A stretch of 41,857 bases of DNA from Ornatilinea sp. (lineage in GTDB: Bacteria; Chloroflexota; Anaerolineae; Anaerolineales; Anaerolineaceae), in the NCBI GenBank assembly GCA_018433975.1, contig JAHDQE010000055.1:1-41857 (forward strand), in the 5' to 3' direction. This document shows positions 16,386 through 24,513 of this stretch, piece by piece; the first letter of the stretch is position 1, and each line of letters opens with the position of its first letter. The translations under genes were made by a program, and so were the position numbers. The notes beneath the pieces are model-generated. The model ran no database searches, had not been told where the DNA came from, and worked only from the letters and a program-made list of their open reading frames with translations.

Positions 16386-16413
16386 GGCACCGAGTTTCTG
16401 AAAACTCGGTGCC
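16386..16413 (-). terminator. Terminator-like hairpin after the PadR-GyrI gene
   Basis: A perfect 12-bp stem (GGCACCGAGTTT at 16386-16397, complement 16402-16413) with a 4-nt loop. On the minus strand it is followed only by GTTTC, so the U-tract is short. Confidence 0.55.
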
Positions 16414-16471
16414 GGAAGGATCTCTTTCGGAAAACGGTATATCCCCGCCCATCAAGAACGCGGGACAGATT

Positions 16472-17608
16472 TTATTCCCTGCGCATCGGCTGGCGGATCA
16501 CCGTGCGCAGCTTCTCCGGGGCAGTGCGCTGAGGATTGCTGATGTAGATTTCGTGGTGCTTCCCGCTGCGCACGAAACCCTGCTCGGCGATGAAATCATG
16601 CACCTTCTGAATGTTTGGACCTTCCGCCGAATAGGGTCCGATGTGGGTGATCTGAGCTGCCGGACCCTCATGGAATTTCTGAACATAAAGCTTTTCCAAT
16701 GCAGCGGGGTTCTTCTTGGCCTTCAGTTCTTCCTTTGCGGCTTCAATCATCTCCGGCATGATCCACTCCGGGGCCATGATCATCATCGTCCAGTCCCATT
16801 GATCCTTGTCGGCGTTGAGGAAGGCGTTCATGTCCTCGGCCCACCACAGGCCCTCCAGCGGCGGAACAGTGTAGTCCTTTTCCAGCTCCAGCTTGCTTTT
16901 GAACTTGAGGGTGTACGCCAGACCATAGAGCGCTTCCATGGCATCCCGATATTCCTGCGCGGTATTGGGATCGCCATGCCCATCAATCATGATGAAATTC
17001 ATTTCCGGCACATCCACCTGCTCAACCTTTTTTGTGGAAGGTTGATAGAGATACTTGAGCTCTTTTTTAAAATCAATCTTTTCCATCGCCATTTCCTCCA
17101 GTTTTTGAATAAAACCATCCAGCCAGGCCATTTCGGCCTCAACAACGCTTGCCGTGTGGTCGAACATCCCCGAAACAAAGTAGGGCAGGGGCTCCTGGCG
17201 CTTGCGGGTGGTGAGCATTTCATCCATCCGGCTTTTGAGCGTATTGTGGTACTGCTTAAGCGCGCCGATGGCTTCTGCAGAAGAGAGCATTGGCAGCCCG
17301 CTCAGGCCGATATAAATGGAAGGGTTGCCGCTCTGTGGGGTAGAGAGAGCCGCAAGCACCTCCTGCCGGTAAACCTGAATCCCTGTCGGGGTGGGGTGGT
17401 AAATCCGGCGGGCCTTGCCCTGTACTTCTTCAGTACGCGCTGCGACACAACCGGATTTCTCCAGTTTTTTCAACAGATAATAAATTGAAGAAAACCCAAT
17501 CTCCGTCCAGTTGCGCATACCGCGCTCTTCGATGACTTGTTCAATCTGGTAGCCGTGACGGGGTTGTTCTACGATCAGCCCTAATATTGCCAGTTCCGCA
17601 TTGGTCAT
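16472..17608 (-). CDS. PadR-family regulator fused to a GyrI-like ligand-binding domain
   Basis: A 378-residue fusion. Residues 1-175 are a PadR regulator: a winged helix with LAILGLIVEQPRHGYQIEQVIEERG and FSSIYYLLKKLEKSGCVAARTE, then the helical Vir_C dimerisation tail. Residues 175-378 are a GyrI-like small-molecule-binding domain (KIDFKKELKYLYQPS, VDVPEMNFIMIDGHGDPNTAQEYRDAMEALYGLAYTLKFK, EGLWWAEDM, IGPYSAEGPNIQKVHDFI), which in relatives is a separate protein of about 210 residues. An internal ribosome site could yield this half alone. The gene is divergent from a rifampicin-phosphotransferase-like gene across an 18-bp palindrome, suggesting a drug-responsive repressor. The effector is unknown. 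Confidence 0.88.
   Translation of the reverse strand: MTNAELAILGLIVEQPRHGYQIEQVIEERGMRNWTEIGFSSIYYLLKKLEKSGCVAARTEEVQGKARRIYHPTPTGIQVYRQEVLAALSTPQSGNPSIYIGLSGLPMLSSAEAIGALKQYHNTLKSRMDEMLTTRKRQEPLPYFVSGMFDHTASVVEAEMAWLDGFIQKLEEMAMEKIDFKKELKYLYQPSTKKVEQVDVPEMNFIMIDGHGDPNTAQEYRDAMEALYGLAYTLKFKSKLELEKDYTVPPLEGLWWAEDMNAFLNADKDQWDWTMMIMAPEWIMPEMIEAAKEELKAKKNPAALEKLYVQKFHEGPAAQITHIGPYSAEGPNIQKVHDFIAEQGFVRSGKHHEIYISNPQRTAPEKLRTVIRQPMRRE
17086..17099 (-). promoter_or_regulatory. Internal ribosome site and start codon for the GyrI-like half
   Basis: On the minus strand GGAGG (17099-17095) stands 8 nt before an in-frame ATG at 17086 that begins MEKIDFKKEL, exactly where stand-alone GyrI-like proteins start. 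It could produce a separate 204-residue ligand-binding protein. This is sequence potential only. Confidence 0.45.
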
Positions 17609-17639
17609 TTTTATCCTGTTTTATATTATAGTTCTATAT

Positions 17640-17657
17640 TATTCTAATATTAGAATA
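17640..17657. promoter_or_regulatory. 18-bp perfect palindrome, probable PadR operator
   Basis: TATTCTAATATTAGAATA is a perfect palindrome between two divergent genes. On the minus strand it overlaps a TTGATA (17662-17657) and TATAGA pair spaced 17 bp, so binding would block the regulator's own promoter. It also lies 43 bp upstream of the plus-strand -35 element. Confidence 0.7.
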
Positions 17658-17699
17658 TCAAAAAAGAGATGATTTGTCAAGATATTTTGGGGCTTTATC

Positions 17700-17728
17700 T
17701 TGACAATCCCTGCTGCGAGTCCTATGAT
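17700..17728 (+). promoter_or_regulatory. Promoter of the rifampicin-phosphotransferase-like gene
   Basis: TTGACA (17700-17705) and TATGAT (17723-17728) are spaced 17 bp, a near-consensus pair about 50 nt before the start codon at 17780. Confidence 0.75.
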
Positions 17729-17779
17729 TACCAATCCATTGTCTTGATTCCCCCAAACCTTGAAAGAAGGAATTCATTT

Positions 17780-20464
17780 ATGAAAAAGCCCCTGATCCTT
17801 CCCTTTGATAGTCCTGATGCTACTTTGGAGAATGTTGGCGGGAAGGGGGCCAACCTGTCCTTCCTGACCCATGCCGGTTTCCCGGTCCCGCAGGGTTTTC
17901 TGCTGACCACTCAGGCTTACAATTTTTTCATCCAGGCCAATGATCTGGAAAAATGGATCCTGCAGATCGCCGGAGAAGCGAAAAGCGATGATTTCTCGGC
18001 TCTGGAAGAAACTTCGCAGGTTATCCGGACTCGTTTCTCCGCAGGGAAAATGCCCCCCGAGCTGGCAACGGCCATTCTGGATGTCCATACGCAGCTGGCC
18101 GGATCTCCGGTGGCGGTGCGCTCCTCCGCCACGGCTGAAGATTTACCGGGAATGTCGTTTGCCGGCCAGCAGGATACTTATTTGAATATCCGGGGCGAGG
18201 ACGCTCTGCTGAAAGCGGTAGTGGACTGTTGGAGCAGTTTGTGGACGGCCCGCGCAATGGGGTATCGAGTTCGCAACCACATTCCGCATCAGGGCGCGGC
18301 TTTGGCTGTGGTGGTTGAGGAAATGGTCCAGTCGGAGGCTTCCGGGGTGATGTTTACTGCCAACCCCCTGACCGGCTCCCGCCGGGAAGTGGTGATCGAT
18401 GCCACGCTGGGGTTGGGGGAAGCCCTGGTCAGCGGCCAGGTAGAACCGGACCATTATGTGGTTCAAAACCCTGAATATCAAATCACCGGTAAAACGCTAG
18501 GCGCGAAAGCGGTTGCGGTTCGCGGCCAGGCTCAGGGGGGTGTGGTTACGGAGGAAATCGAGGCTGCCAACCGGCAGGCTATTTCCGACTCACAAATTTT
18601 GGAGCTGGCAGATCTGGGGAGAAAGGTGGAGGCAGCTTATCATTTCCCACAGGATATTGAATGGGCTTTTGCCAACGACCGGCTCTTTATTCTGCAATCC
18701 CGTCCCATTACTTCTTTGTTCCCTCTCCCCGAAGGGATGGATCCGGAGCCGGTGCAGGTGCAGGTGATGTTTTCCTTTGGGGCAGTCCAGGGCATGCTGG
18801 ACCCCATGACTCCTCTGGGACAGGATGTGATCCGCCTGATCTTTGCAGGCGGCGCCAGCCTGTTTGACTTTAAGGATACCTATAAAACCCAACGCGTCAT
18901 CAAAATCGCCGGGGAACGCCTGTGGGGCAACATGACCAGTATTTTGCGTCACCCCATTGGGCACCGCATGCTGTTCAAGTTTTTTCCGGTGATTGATCCG
19001 GGCAGCATCCCGGCATTGAAAGCGTTGTCGCAAGAGCCCGCCCTGGAGGCGGGTAAGGGGCGTTTACGCTGGCATACTTTCCGGCGGTTGGCCCGCTTCA
19101 TGGTCCCCATGCTGGTCAGCTTTTTCAGGCATTTGTTCGCTCCGGCCGGAAAAGTTGCAGAGGTCAATCAAAAGATGGAGGCCGAACTTGCCAGACTTAA
19201 AGATGAGGTCCGGACCAACACAGGAGATTCCCCTTCACTGGCACACAGCGCTGCGCTGGTGCGGGAAATGCGCACCGCGTTCATTTTTGCGGTTCCTGAG
19301 ATGGTCCCGGTGATCATGGCCGGGATGATGCCGATCGTATTCCTGGACAAGATGGCCAAACATTTCACGGGGTCCGGTACGCCGGCATTGGAAATTACCC
19401 GTGGGATGCCAAACAATGTCACTACCGAAATGGACCTGGCTCTATGGCGGGCTGCGACCGTAATCCGTTCGGACACGGAGGCCTGCCGCCTGCTGCAAAA
19501 CGGCGATCCTGCCACCCTGGCACAGCAGTATCTTGGCCGGCAGCTTCCTGAGACAGCTCAAAAAGCAATCCAACAGTTTTTGGAACGTTACGGAATGCGG
19601 GGCGTTGCGGAAATTGACATTGGCCGGATTCGATGGCGTGAAGATCCAACCCCCATCCTGCAGATATTGCGCAGCTATCTGCAGATTGAGGATGCGTCCC
19701 AGGCCCCCGATGCGGTATTCCAGCGCGGAGCTGCCGCGGCTGAAAAAGCCGTTGCCGAATTAGAAAACGCAGCCCGGAAGACCTTCCTGGGCGGCTTGAG
19801 AGCCCGTGTCATTCGTGCCGCTGCCCTGCGGGTGCGGACATTCGCCGGCCTTCGCGAAAGCCCCAAGTTCTACATTATCCGGATGATGGGGATGATCCGC
19901 CAGGAATTGTTGCAGAATGGAGAAAGTCTGGTCCGCGAAGGGAAACTCTCGCGGCCGGATGATCTGTTCTTCCTGACTCTGGAGGAATTGGAAGCCTTTG
20001 CCCGGAGTGAACCGCGAGACTGGGCCGGTCTGGTTGCCTCACATCGGGCATCATTTGATCGGGAGATGCTGCGGGTTCAGGTGCCGCGCCTGTTGCTGAG
20101 CGATGGACGGACTTTTTATGAAGGGATAACCAGCCTGGAGGGGCAGGAGGGCGAGATGAGGGGCAGTCCGGTTTCGCCCGGTCTGGTGGAAGGTGCTGTG
20201 CGCGTGGTCCTGAATCCGCAAAATGCCAACCTGGAGCCCGGAGAGATTCTGGTTTGCCCGGGAACCGACCCGGCCTGGACGCCGCTGTTCCTGGCTGCCG
20301 GCGGGCTGGTGATGGAAGTCGGCGGGATGATGACCCATGGGGCAATTGTTGCCCGGGAGTACGGCATCCCGGCTGTGGTAGGCGTGGACCGGGCGACCAC
20401 GCGCCTGCACACCGGACAGCGCATCCGGGTGGACGGCACCAGCGGACAGATCCTGCTGCTGTAA
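17780..20464 (+). CDS. Rifampicin-phosphotransferase-like enzyme (PEP-synthase-type ATP-grasp plus phosphohistidine domain)
   Basis: An 894-residue protein. The N-terminal ATP-grasp domain has VGGKGANLSFLTHAGFPVPQGF, the strand SPVAVRSSATAEDLPGMSFAGQQDTYLN, and VMFTANPLTGSRREVVIDATLGLGEALVSG. A long helical central part (about 340-780) follows. The C-terminal swivelling domain ends the protein, with the phospho-acceptor His near 853 in GGMMTHGAIVAREYGIPAVVGV. PEP synthase carries a further TIM-barrel domain that is absent, so the order and length match rifampicin phosphotransferases. These use ATP to phosphorylate rifamycins, but many homologues have other or unknown substrates. ATG 17780 is preceded by AAGGAA. 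The divergent PadR-GyrI gene probably regulates it. Confidence 0.85.
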   Translation: MKKPLILPFDSPDATLENVGGKGANLSFLTHAGFPVPQGFLLTTQAYNFFIQANDLEKWILQIAGEAKSDDFSALEETSQVIRTRFSAGKMPPELATAILDVHTQLAGSPVAVRSSATAEDLPGMSFAGQQDTYLNIRGEDALLKAVVDCWSSLWTARAMGYRVRNHIPHQGAALAVVVEEMVQSEASGVMFTANPLTGSRREVVIDATLGLGEALVSGQVEPDHYVVQNPEYQITGKTLGAKAVAVRGQAQGGVVTEEIEAANRQAISDSQILELADLGRKVEAAYHFPQDIEWAFANDRLFILQSRPITSLFPLPEGMDPEPVQVQVMFSFGAVQGMLDPMTPLGQDVIRLIFAGGASLFDFKDTYKTQRVIKIAGERLWGNMTSILRHPIGHRMLFKFFPVIDPGSIPALKALSQEPALEAGKGRLRWHTFRRLARFMVPMLVSFFRHLFAPAGKVAEVNQKMEAELARLKDEVRTNTGDSPSLAHSAALVREMRTAFIFAVPEMVPVIMAGMMPIVFLDKMAKHFTGSGTPALEITRGMPNNVTTEMDLALWRAATVIRSDTEACRLLQNGDPATLAQQYLGRQLPETAQKAIQQFLERYGMRGVAEIDIGRIRWREDPTPILQILRSYLQIEDASQAPDAVFQRGAAAAEKAVAELENAARKTFLGGLRARVIRAAALRVRTFAGLRESPKFYIIRMMGMIRQELLQNGESLVREGKLSRPDDLFFLTLEELEAFARSEPRDWAGLVASHRASFDREMLRVQVPRLLLSDGRTFYEGITSLEGQEGEMRGSPVSPGLVEGAVRVVLNPQNANLEPGEILVCPGTDPAWTPLFLAAGGLVMEVGGMMTHGAIVAREYGIPAVVGVDRATTRLHTGQRIRVDGTSGQILLL

Positions 20465-20640
20465 ACCGGGCCAGCCAGCAACCATCAGACTATGATACAC
20501 ACGGATCATATTTTAGATTTTTAATGATCGCTGTGTTAGACTTTGGTGGGGATTTGTGTTGTTTCGAGAATAATAATGCAATAATGATTTCGCAAACTGT
20601 TTTGTGAAAAGTATTTCTTTGCCGGGAAGAGTTGATTTCC

Positions 20641-21270
20641 ATGGATGAAAAAATAAATGAGTACCTAGAATATGTTAAGAAAGTAGGGGACCGAAGGAAA
20701 CTCTATAAAAACGTATCGGAAAGATATGGAATAAGAAGAGCTGTATACCCGGGAAGTCACATCGACATAACGCCTTCTTTATATATACCTGATGTAACAT
20801 ATATTGATACTTTTAAAGGTTCAGTAAAATTTTTTCGAGAGATTGCTTCAATCCACGAATATATTCGCATTCATAAAAACTACGCTGAAGAGTGCAAAAT
20901 AACTTTTGTAGGAAGAAATTATGAAGAGGGTTTGGATATCTCTAAAACTGAGATGATTATTTCGCAGTATGCAGGCTTTGTTGGTCAGGCAACAAAAAGG
21001 TATTTAAAAGACAATGGAATACTTCTTTGTAATGATAGCCATGGCGATGCAACACTGGCTTATTTTGATGATGATTATGAGTTTATTGGTGTGGTTAACT
21101 CGAATTATGAAATAGTAGAGACAGGATTAAATAAATATTTTAATTTTGCAAAACCGGCAGAAATTGATATCAATAAAGTCCGCAATACAATGAAAGGTCC
21201 AAAGTATAAATATCGACCTGGCAATTATCTTTTTAAACTAAAACCTGAATCTCCCATAAATGATCTATAA
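20641..21270 (+). CDS. AT-rich hypothetical protein with Rossmann/methyltransferase-like segment
   Basis: A 209-residue protein in a patch that is clearly AT-richer than its neighbours. I do not recognise a named family. The segments RRAVYPGSHIDITPSLYIPDVTYIDTFKGSVKFF and MIISQYAGFVGQATKRYLKDNGILLCNDSHGDATLAYFDDDYEFIGVV have the strand-helix rhythm of a class I methyltransferase fold, but a glycine-rich SAM loop is not evident. ATG 20641 is chosen over an in-frame TTG at 20632; the ribosome site is weak. A strong hairpin follows. Composition and isolation suggest horizontal acquisition. Confidence 0.65.
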   Translation: MDEKINEYLEYVKKVGDRRKLYKNVSERYGIRRAVYPGSHIDITPSLYIPDVTYIDTFKGSVKFFREIASIHEYIRIHKNYAEECKITFVGRNYEEGLDISKTEMIISQYAGFVGQATKRYLKDNGILLCNDSHGDATLAYFDDDYEFIGVVNSNYEIVETGLNKYFNFAKPAEIDINKVRNTMKGPKYKYRPGNYLFKLKPESPINDL

Positions 21271-21333
21271 GTACTTTGGCTTTAAAAAAGTTTCCTTTAA
21301 TTATCAGAAACGATAGCCCGAAATGGGAATAAA

Positions 21334-21377
21334 AAAAGGAAAGAGGAACACCCTTTATTATGTTCCTCTTTCCTTTT
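21334..21377. terminator. Strong, probably bidirectional terminator
   Basis: A perfect 17-bp stem (AAAAGGAAAGAGGAACA at 21334-21350, complement 21361-21377) with a 10-nt loop. A-runs and T-runs flank the stem, so it can act on both strands. It closes the AT-rich gene upstream. Confidence 0.9.
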
Positions 21378-21449
21378 ATACCTTTAACAACACGAATGCC
21401 TAACACAGTGTTAATGACAAAGCGCAAAATTGCGGTATATTCATAATAA

Positions 21450-21704
21450 TACGCATCTATCACCGGTTCGGGCAAAAGGATTCTCGCCATCGTGTTCAGG
21501 AGAACCATCGTCTCGAATGTCGTGCAGGGAATGACGCAGATATCCTCGCCGAACAACTCGGTGCTCCTTCTCGGCCGTGTGCTTGTATACAGCGACAGCG
21601 GCCTGGCAACTGCCTATGATCTTTCAAAGCAGATACAACTAACACCATTAAGCGGTCGGCAACCCCCATCTCTGCTGAATGGCAAGGTAAAAAGTGCGAC
21701 TTGA
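21450..21704 (+). pseudogene. Remnant of a DUF1254-type protein
   Basis: A plus-strand open stretch reads ITGSGKRILA, then GMTQISSPNNSVLLLGRVLVYSDSGLATAYDLSKQIQLTPLSG. This resembles the conserved centre of DUF1254 proteins, where a G-M-T-x-I-x-S-P-x-N segment is followed by a LGR strand and a helix ending in K/QLTPLS. No start codon with a ribosome site exists, the upstream frame stops at 21447, and the family's other conserved parts are missing. It is most likely a decayed fragment of a gene otherwise lost. The similarity rests on remembered family patterns. Confidence 0.42.
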
Positions 21705-21887
21705 AAGGGTGCAAACGGGCTAACTTAACCAATCTGTAAGGTTAATCCTGCGGTTTAAGCTATATTTATATGAATTTCTAACCTATAATTTATTGAGATC
21801 AGAAGAAGTGGGTTAAAAGAGATTGATCCGATTCATCTGTCGCAGACGAATAAAATGTGACTGGATGAAGCTGTCCGGGAGAGTGCC

Positions 21888-23162
21888 TTGTATCAGGAAA
21901 ATTCTATCAACTTATTGAATCTAGTTCTTTCTTTATCGGATGCCCTTGATTTAGCCAGTCCAAACCTTGCGCAGCACCAGATGCGGACGGCATTTATCGC
22001 CTGGGCGATAGCCAAAGAATCCAATATTCCAAACAGTGATTTGGAAGAGTTGTTCATTGCCGCGTTATTTCATGATGTGGGCGCACTTTCTCCGGAAGAA
22101 AAACTTAATATCCATCAGTTTGAAAGTATTAATCCTGATCCGCATTGTATATCAGGAGAAGCATTTCTCAAGAAAATCTCTTTGTTTCAACAGGCTTCGC
22201 AGCTTGTCCGATTCCATCATACTTCCTGGGAATATTGGGACCAACCTATTTCCGATCCGGTTGTATTTGGTTCGCAGGTGATACACCTGGCAGATGTGGT
22301 TGAAAGAGCAATTACCCGTTCCAAATATATATTGCATCAGGAAAAAGAAATCATTGAATACATTGATTCGCTGGGGACTCAATTTTGTCCGGAAGTTGTT
22401 GGTGCTTTTCGAAGTGTTGCTGAGCGCGAAGATTTTTGGCTTGACCTGACTTCACCTCGTTTGTATTCCATTTTGCTTCATCAGGGACCGGGTAAAAGAG
22501 TAGAGATTAATTTATCAGGGCTGCTTTCTATCTCTGAATTGTTTAAGGTCCTGATCGACTTTCGCTCCCGGTTCACTGCAACCCACACAACCGGTGTCGC
22601 AACTTCTGCTTCGAATATCGCCTGTAAGTTTGGATTGACGGATACCGAAATAGAATTAATGGAAATAGCAGGTAACTTTCATGATCTGGGTAAACTAGTC
22701 ATCCCGAACAGTATTTTAGAGAAACCGGGTAGGTTAAGCCCTGAAGAATTTGCCCTGATGAAACAGCATACTTATTTTACTTATTCCATCCTGTCAACGA
22801 TCGGTGGGATTCAAAACATTGCTGAATGGGCTGCTTTTCATCATGAGAGACTGGATGGCTCCGGTTATCCATTCCATCTGGATGCTTCCAGACTTACCAT
22901 AGGGTCACGAATTATGGCTGTTGCGGATATCATGACGGCCCTAGCGGAAGACCGCCCCTATCGCAAGGGACTCGAGAATAAAGAAATATTGAAAATATTG
23001 GATGGATTGGTTGCGAAGAATCATCTGGATGGCTCTATTGTAGAGGTTTTACGGAAAAATTTTGACGAAATTGTATCGGTTACGAAAGAAAAACAAGCAG
23101 TTGCGTTGAATATTTTTCAGGATGAATTCAGCGAAGAGCAGGCGGCTATCCGGACCGCTTGA
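21888..23162 (+). CDS. Tandem HD / HD-GYP domain protein (putative c-di-GMP phosphodiesterase)
   Basis: A 424-residue cytoplasmic protein. The N-terminal HD domain keeps H30 and H62-D63 (AALFHDVGALSPEEK), with further histidines at 110-111. The C-terminal HD-GYP domain has H233, H265-D266 (AGNFHDLGKLVIPNSILEKPG), H318-H319 and the HHERLDGSGYP signature, plus ADIMTALAEDRPYRKGL. HD-GYP domains hydrolyse cyclic di-GMP with two or three metals. There is no receiver, PAS or transmembrane part, so input may come through the N-terminal HD domain. The start is TTG at 21888 with GGGAG upstream; no in-frame ATG or GTG fits better. It appears to be a single-gene unit. Confidence 0.85.
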   Translation: MYQENSINLLNLVLSLSDALDLASPNLAQHQMRTAFIAWAIAKESNIPNSDLEELFIAALFHDVGALSPEEKLNIHQFESINPDPHCISGEAFLKKISLFQQASQLVRFHHTSWEYWDQPISDPVVFGSQVIHLADVVERAITRSKYILHQEKEIIEYIDSLGTQFCPEVVGAFRSVAEREDFWLDLTSPRLYSILLHQGPGKRVEINLSGLLSISELFKVLIDFRSRFTATHTTGVATSASNIACKFGLTDTEIELMEIAGNFHDLGKLVIPNSILEKPGRLSPEEFALMKQHTYFTYSILSTIGGIQNIAEWAAFHHERLDGSGYPFHLDASRLTIGSRIMAVADIMTALAEDRPYRKGLENKEILKILDGLVAKNHLDGSIVEVLRKNFDEIVSVTKEKQAVALNIFQDEFSEEQAAIRTA

Positions 23163-23354
23163 ACTCGGGCTTTTAAATTCCCCGGTTTTTAAAGAAAAAT
23201 GTACATTCTCCAGGCAGTGGGGTTCTCTTCCCGGTTGGGAGAGGCCTTCATCGGTACTGTGCTCCGGTTCAGGGCGATAAAGGCTGTGTAAACCTGTCTC
23301 CGGAGGAAATAGTATAATAGGGGCATAACCGATCCTGTCTGTTGGAGATGTCTT

Positions 23355-23873
23355 ATGCCGATCAAACCTATCCAAACCACACCCGAGCCGGACCCGAACT
23401 ATGTGCCGGTTGAGGTTTTTACTCATCTGCGGAACCTGGTTTTCCAGACCCCGCCGGAAACGCTGGGGCTGGTACGGTCAGAGGAATATCCGCTGGTGTG
23501 GGGCGCGGTGATGGAGCTGGGGTATGTCGAAGCCGTGGCTACGCTGATTTCTTTTGCGGATGGCACCACCAGCCTGGTCTTCAGCAACGGGGGCGGGATG
23601 ATCGGAGGTGGCCAGCATAACGCAGTCGCGGAAGCCTCACGAGCTTTTGTTACCAGTGCGGAATTGTACGTTGAGCAAATGGACCCGGCGGAATTCGCTC
23701 CGCTGCCGGCGCCCGGCAGGGTCCGCTTTTATATTCTCACGTTTGAGGGCATATTCACGACGGACGCGGATGTGGTTGAGCTGGAAAAGGAAATTCATCC
23801 CCTGTCATCGCTCTATTTCAGCGGTCAGGATGTGATCGCCCAGCTGCGCCTGATTCAGGAGCAGAAATCCTGA
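23355..23873 (+). CDS. Hypothetical protein
   Basis: A 172-residue soluble protein without signal peptide or membrane helix. I do not recognise it. Visible points are FTHLRNLVFQTPPETLGL, WGAVMELGYVEAVATLISFADGTTSLVFSNGGGMIGGGQHNAV (a glycine-rich turn between strands and a helix), and GRVRFYILTFEGIFTTDADVVELEKEIHPLSSLYFSGQDVIAQLR. The mixed alpha/beta character suggests one compact domain. A TATAAT at 23312-23317 could be a -10 element. It is convergent with the small membrane protein gene that follows. Confidence 0.7.
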   Translation: MPIKPIQTTPEPDPNYVPVEVFTHLRNLVFQTPPETLGLVRSEEYPLVWGAVMELGYVEAVATLISFADGTTSLVFSNGGGMIGGGQHNAVAEASRAFVTSAELYVEQMDPAEFAPLPAPGRVRFYILTFEGIFTTDADVVELEKEIHPLSSLYFSGQDVIAQLRLIQEQKS

Positions 23874-23883
23874 TAGGTAACTT

Positions 23884-23898
23884 AAGGGATGTTCCCTT
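23884..23898. terminator. Small hairpin between convergent genes
   Basis: AAGGGA-TGT-TCCCTT, a 6-bp stem with a 3-nt loop in AT-rich flanks, sits between two convergent stops. It is a weak bidirectional terminator candidate. Confidence 0.35.
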
Positions 23899-23899
23899 C

Positions 23900-24289
23900 T
23901 TAATTTGATGGATGCAGGAACAGGGTGGAAAGTAAAAAGAGCGCCAGCAGCAGAAGGCCCGCCAGACCAACCTGAAGCAGAAAGGATTGGCTTTCCATCA
24001 TTTCGGATGCCATGCGTTTGATCCGCCGGTCGTAGGAAACGGTTGAAGCCCGGTTTTCAAGATATAACCCTTCGGGATTTTTGAGCAGCCCGCTGCCGCC
24101 CAATACGCTGGCACCACCGGCGATCAGGGTCAATAAAGCGGCGATGAACACCCCTTCAAAGAATTGTTCGGGCCGGCGCCAACCGGAAAACCAGCAAATC
24201 GCGCCCACCACGATCAAAATCCCCGTGTCAATCAGCAGCGCATTTCTCAAATATCGCCCCAGAAGAGGCAGGCAACCCGTATTTTTCAT
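23900..24289 (-). CDS. Small membrane protein, about three transmembrane helices
   Basis: A 129-residue protein of unknown function. Hydrophobic helices are LLIDTGILIVVGAICWFSGW (about 17-36), FEGVFIAALLTLIAGGASVLGG (about 44-65) and LLQVGLAGLLLLALFLLSTLFL (about 104-125), with a charged loop ENRASTVSYDRRIKRMASEMMES between the last two. ATG 24289 is preferred over the in-frame TTG at 24304, though the ribosome site is weak. It is divergent from the small membrane protein at 24514. Confidence 0.62.
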   Translation of the reverse strand: MKNTGCLPLLGRYLRNALLIDTGILIVVGAICWFSGWRRPEQFFEGVFIAALLTLIAGGASVLGGSGLLKNPEGLYLENRASTVSYDRRIKRMASEMMESQSFLLQVGLAGLLLLALFLLSTLFLHPSN

Positions 24290-24417
24290 CTTCTTTACCG
24301 GCAAATCTACGATCTGTTTAAGGTATTTTACCTTTCCTGCAGGAGAATAGAAATATCTTTTGTTCCGGATTACGAATATTGCTCCTCCGAAGCGGAATTT
24401 TCACAGGATTGTAGCTT

Positions 24418-24444
24418 AATCTTCATAATTTCTCAACAATCTTC
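24418..24444 (+). promoter_or_regulatory. Direct repeat upstream of small membrane protein gene
   Basis: AATCTTC occurs at 24418-24424 and 24438-24444, exactly 20 bp apart, about two helical turns. OmpR-type response regulators bind direct repeats, and such a regulator is encoded 600 bp downstream. The link is speculative. Confidence 0.25.
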
Positions 24445-24513
24445 TAAGATACTGTATCCGGATCAATTAATAATATCCGAATGCTATCGGAAAAATCTTA
24501 GGAGGTGTTTGAA

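Larger units (their letters stand above)
16153..16471. other. Intergenic region with promoter and hairpin
   Basis: These 319 bases hold no gene I can support. They contain the minus-strand promoter-like element at 16270-16300 and a terminator-like hairpin at 16386-16413 that follows the PadR-type gene ending at 16472. Confidence 0.4.
21271..21887. other. Long intergenic region with terminator and gene remnant
   Basis: This 617-base stretch carries the strong hairpin at 21334-21377 and a decayed DUF1254-like fragment at 21450-21704. The rest, up to the TTG start at 21888, shows nothing I can support. Confidence 0.45.

Noticed and set aside
15908..17488. A 526-codon plus-strand open frame opposite the PadR-GyrI gene
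   Set aside because: It is a shadow of the minus-strand gene: no ribosome site, no family pattern, and the product is His/Leu-rich as expected from antisense translation.
17780..20464. Phosphoenolpyruvate synthase (ppsA)
   Set aside because: The ATP-grasp and phosphohistidine domains fit, but the C-terminal PEP-binding TIM barrel is absent and the phosphohistidine domain ends the protein, as in rifampicin phosphotransferases.
21233..21556. A 107-codon minus-strand hydrophobic open frame
   Set aside because: It begins with TTG without a ribosome site, crosses the strong terminator hairpin, and lies opposite the DUF1254-like remnant.
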